64,000 nt of DNA, from the NCBI RefSeq assembly GCF_015706575.1, contig NW_024037056.1, positions 3,992,109 through 4,056,108 on the forward strand, written 5' to 3'. The notes beneath the pieces are model-generated. The model was not told the origin of the DNA and did no database searches. It was given only the letters and a program-made list of their open reading frames with translations. The position numbers and the translations under genes are program-made. The DNA is from Patiria miniata (taxonomy: Eukaryota > Echinodermata > Asteroidea > Valvatida > Asterinidae). Each line of letters starts with the position of its first letter. The stretch's first letter is position 1. Of this stretch, positions 60,801-64,000 are shown one piece after another.

Positions 60801-63068
60801 CAAGAGGAACATCAATCAATACTCTAACACGCATAATTTGGAAGATTTGGGCAAAAATCATCGATTTTTGAAGAATAAATAAATATTTTTTGAGCGATTT
60901 TTCCTTAATTTTTCGACGGAATTTCCCCTTCAATAGCACATCTGTCCAGTAATCGATTTGGAATGCGTTCTAGGGGCCTTAAGGCATCTTTCTAGCAACT
61001 TTCAAGAAATTTCATTTTTTGGCCAAAATTGAAAAAAATGTAAGGGGTTAGCCTTACATTTTTAGTCAAAATCGGCCAAAAATTGACTTTTCTCAAAACA
61101 AGGCAGAAATTCATCTGGATGCAAGAGGAACATCAATCAATACTCTAACACGCATAATTTGGAAGATTAGGGCAAAAATCATCGATTTTTGAAGAATAAA
61201 TATGTATTTTTTGAGCAATTTTTCCTTAATTTTTCGACGGAATTTCCCCTTTAAAAGCACATCTGTCCAGTAATCGATTTGGAATGCGTTCTAGGGGCCT
61301 TAAGGCATCTTTCTAGCAACTTTCAAGAAATTTCATTTTTTGGCCAAAATTGAAAAAAATGTAAGGGGTTAGCCTTACATTTTTAGTCAAAATCGGCCAA
61401 AAATTGACTTTTCCCAAAACAAGGCAGAAATTCATCTGGATGCAAGAGGAACATCAATCAATACTCTAACACGCATAATTTGGAAGATTTGGGCAAAAAT
61501 CATCGATTTTTGGAGAATAAATAAATATTTTTTGAGCGATTTTTCCTTAATTTTTCGACGGAATTTCCCCTTCAATAGCACATCTGTCCAGTAATCGATT
61601 TGGAATGCATTCTAGGGCCCTTAAGACATCTTTCTAGCAACTTTCAAGAAATTTCATTTTTTGGCCAAAATTGAAAAAAAATTTAAGGGGTTAGCCTTAC
61701 ATTTTTAGTCAAAATCGGACAAAAATTGACTTTTCCCAAAACAAGGCAGAAATTCATCTGGATGCAAGAGGAACATCAATCAATACTCTAACACGCATAA
61801 TTTGGAAGATTTGGGCAAAAATCATCGATTTTTGGAGAATAAATAAATATTTTTTGAGCGATTTTTCCTTAATTTTTCGACGGAATTTCCCCTTTAATAG
61901 CACATCTGTCCAGTAATCGATTTGGAATGCATTCTAGGGCCCTTAAGACATCTTTCTAGCAACTTTCAAGAAATTTCATTTTTTTGGCCAAAATTGAAAA
62001 AAATGTAAGGGGTTAGCCTTACATTTTTAGTCAAAATCGGCCAAAAATTGACTTTTCCCAAAACAAGGCAGAAATTCATCTGGATGCAAGAGGAACATCA
62101 ATCAATACTCTAACATGCATAATTTGGAAGATTTGGGCAAAAATCATCGATTTTTGGAGAATAAATAAATATTTTTTGAGCGATTTTTCCTTAATTTTTC
62201 CACGGAATTTCCCCTTTAATAGCACATCTGTCCAGTAATCGATTTGGAATGCGTTCTAGGGGCCTTAAGGCATCTTTCTAGCAACTTTCAAGAAATTTCA
62301 TTTTTTGGCCAAAATTGAAAAAAATGTAAGGGGTTAGCCTTACATTTTTAGTCAAAATCGGCCAAAAATTGACTTTTCCCAAAACAAGGCAGAAATTCAT
62401 CTGTATGCAAGAGGAACATCAATCAATACTCCTACACGCATAATTTGGAAGATTTGGGCAAAAATCATCAATTTTTGGAGAATAAATAAATATTTTTGAG
62501 CGATTTTTCCTTAATTTTTCGACGGAATTTCCCCTTTAATAGCACATCTGTCCAGTAATCGATTTGGAATGCGTTCTAGGGCCCTTAAGGCATCTTTCTA
62601 GCAACTTTCAAGAAATTTCATTTTTTGGCCAAAATTGAAAAAAATGTAAGGGGTTAGCCTTACATTTTTAGTCAAAATCGGCCAAAAATTGACTTTTCTC
62701 AAAACAAGGCAGAAATTCATCTGGATGCAAGAGGAACATCAATCAATACTCTAACACGCATAATTTGGAAGATTTGGGCAAAAATCATCGATTTTTGGAG
62801 GATAAATAAATATTTTTTGAGCGATTTTTCCTTTAAATTTTTCGACGGAATTTCCCCTTTAATAGCACATCTGTCCAGTAATCGATTTGGAATGCGTTCT
62901 AGAGGCCTTAAGGCATCTTTCTAGCAGCTTTCAAGAAATTTCATTTTTTGGCCAAAATTGAAAAAAATGTAAGGGGTTAGCCTTACATTTTTAGTCAAAA
63001 TCGGCCAAAAATTGACTTTTCTCAAAACAAGGCAGAAATTCATCTGGATGCAAGAGGAACATCAATCA
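57853..63068. repeat. Satellite array, ~321 bp unit, about 16 copies
   Basis: Consecutive copies of the landmark GTAAGGGGTTAG start at 58154, 58475, 58796, 59117, 59437, 59758, 60079, 60399, 60720, 61040, 61361, (61683, with T for G), 62005, 62326, 62646 and 62969. Spacing is 320-323 bp. The first unit (from about 57853) is the most divergent. The last breaks off at ATCAATC, 63068. The unit is AT-rich, has no long reading frame, and varies by small substitutions and single-base indels. It begins about 1.2 kb after the THAP/DDE gene. Confidence 0.97.
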
Positions 63069-64000
63069 TGAAAAAATTAAAGCCACAATTTTAAGGCATA
63101 CATTATGAGGTCGTGAATATTTTATTCAAAGGAGATGCATTCAGATAAAAAAAAATCAAATGAAATATCAAAGATTAGTTCCAAAATGCGATGACAAAAA
63201 ATGCACTGAATTAATTCATTAGTCTTACATGTAGTAAATTAGAATCAGCTAAATGCAGCATTTAAAAAAGGCGAGTTAATCTGTAAACAATTTAAGACAA
63301 TTTCCATGTTCCAAAAAACAAAGACCATGATTTAAAGGAGTCTATGGACTTGGAACTTTCCACTTCAAACGTGAAATACTTTATGCTGTGAACACCTGCA
63401 AGCGGTCAGTAAATGAATAAGCCAAATGAAATGTGTGAACATGTATTCTTGAAGGAAAAGTTTCAGAGAAGCTTATGCGCAATGAACACAAAATGAGTAA
63501 TTAATAATCATTGTTCCTGTCATTGGTGTGATTACTTGAAAATGGCTTAATACACCTCCAATTTCCTACATTTCTTCAGGCCCTTTCTTCCTCGGATTTC
63601 ATTCCAAAACAGGTTTTTTTATGTTCTTTATGTTTTATACATGTGATTTTTATTGGTGTTCTTTCGATCAATTCCCCTCCTGTTTCACATTCCTCGAGTC
63701 TATTGGCTGAGTTAAAGGTAATATTCAAATTTGCTATTGAGGTAATTTCCAGAATGGATGGATTTGGGGGTTAGTATTTGTAGCAAATTGTGTTACACTG
63801 ACCTGTTTAAAGTTTTGTTTCATGGATGCTGCAAAAAACAAGAAAAAAATGCTGTTCTTGTAGTCTGGTTCCCTGACACTATTTCAGACGAAATGGCACA
63901 ATTAATAGACGTCAGGGCAATGTCAAGTCAGGGAACCAGATTCGCTGGCTTGCACCATACCTGTTCACGTGATGTGTAACCGATTGCAAAAAAAATGTGT
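63069..64000. other. Unique sequence after the satellite
   Basis: No gene recognised. A short inverted repeat, TCTGGTTCCCTGAC / GTCAGGGAACCAGA (63864-63940), may be a small MITE. A 73-codon frame over it is not convincing. Confidence 0.4.

Overview
This is a stretch of animal nuclear genome. Genes are split into many short exons with GT-AG junctions, introns are long and AT-rich, and mobile-element debris is dense. A beta-class carbonic anhydrase (a family absent from vertebrates), a receptor guanylate cyclase, tRNA-derived SINEs and ACATGTACATGT-type simple repeats point to a marine invertebrate. An echinoderm or related deuterostome is my best guess, but the sequence does not prove it. I see no bacterial features, CRISPR arrays or rRNA, and no functional tRNA gene.

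Genes from left to right, with exon joins worked out by hand from reading-frame phase and splice sites:
(1) + strand 1354-11044: 3' part of a receptor-type guanylate cyclase (kinase-homology domain, signalling helix, cyclase domain, Ser/Arg/Pro-rich tail); the 5' part lies outside the window or was not found.
(2) + strand 15847-17853: beta-carbonic anhydrase, 4 exons, 274 aa.
(3) - strand 25528-21109: GH3-domain protein (GHDC-like), 7 exons, 631 aa.
(4) + strand 28785-36081: amino-acid/auxin-permease (AAAP) family transporter, 8 coding exons, 468 aa, with a probable untranslated first exon ending at 27769.
(5) - strand 42018-36778: phosphotriesterase-related protein (PTER), 7 exons, 350 aa.
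(6) - strand 45400-43295: mitochondrial-type single rhodanese-domain protein, 4 exons, 203 aa.
(7) - strand 52546-46790: alkaline ceramidase (ACER3-like), 9 exons, 268 aa.
(8) + strand 53600-56636: protein with two THAP zinc fingers followed by an HTH and a DDE_4 transposase-like domain, 4 exons, 586 aa, with a probable loss of one catalytic Asp.
Genes 4 and 5 converge. Genes 5, 6 and 7 lie head-to-tail on the minus strand. These are ordinary metabolic and signalling genes with no evident shared pathway.

From 57.85 to 63.07 kb the window holds a satellite array: about 16 copies of a ~321 bp unit, each with a ~30 bp imperfect hairpin. Introns and spacers carry at least a dozen inverted-repeat elements. 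Two are hAT-like MITEs with perfect 8 bp target duplications; others are near-perfect snap-back palindromes. There are also SINE copies, a CR1/L2-like LINE tail and a four-unit ~153 bp minisatellite rich in AGGTCA motifs. I found no clearly new multigene system. The observations most worth a second look are the satellite with its hairpin, the double-THAP/DDE protein, a duplicated ceramidase exon that has lost its splice acceptor, and two related long snap-back palindromes.
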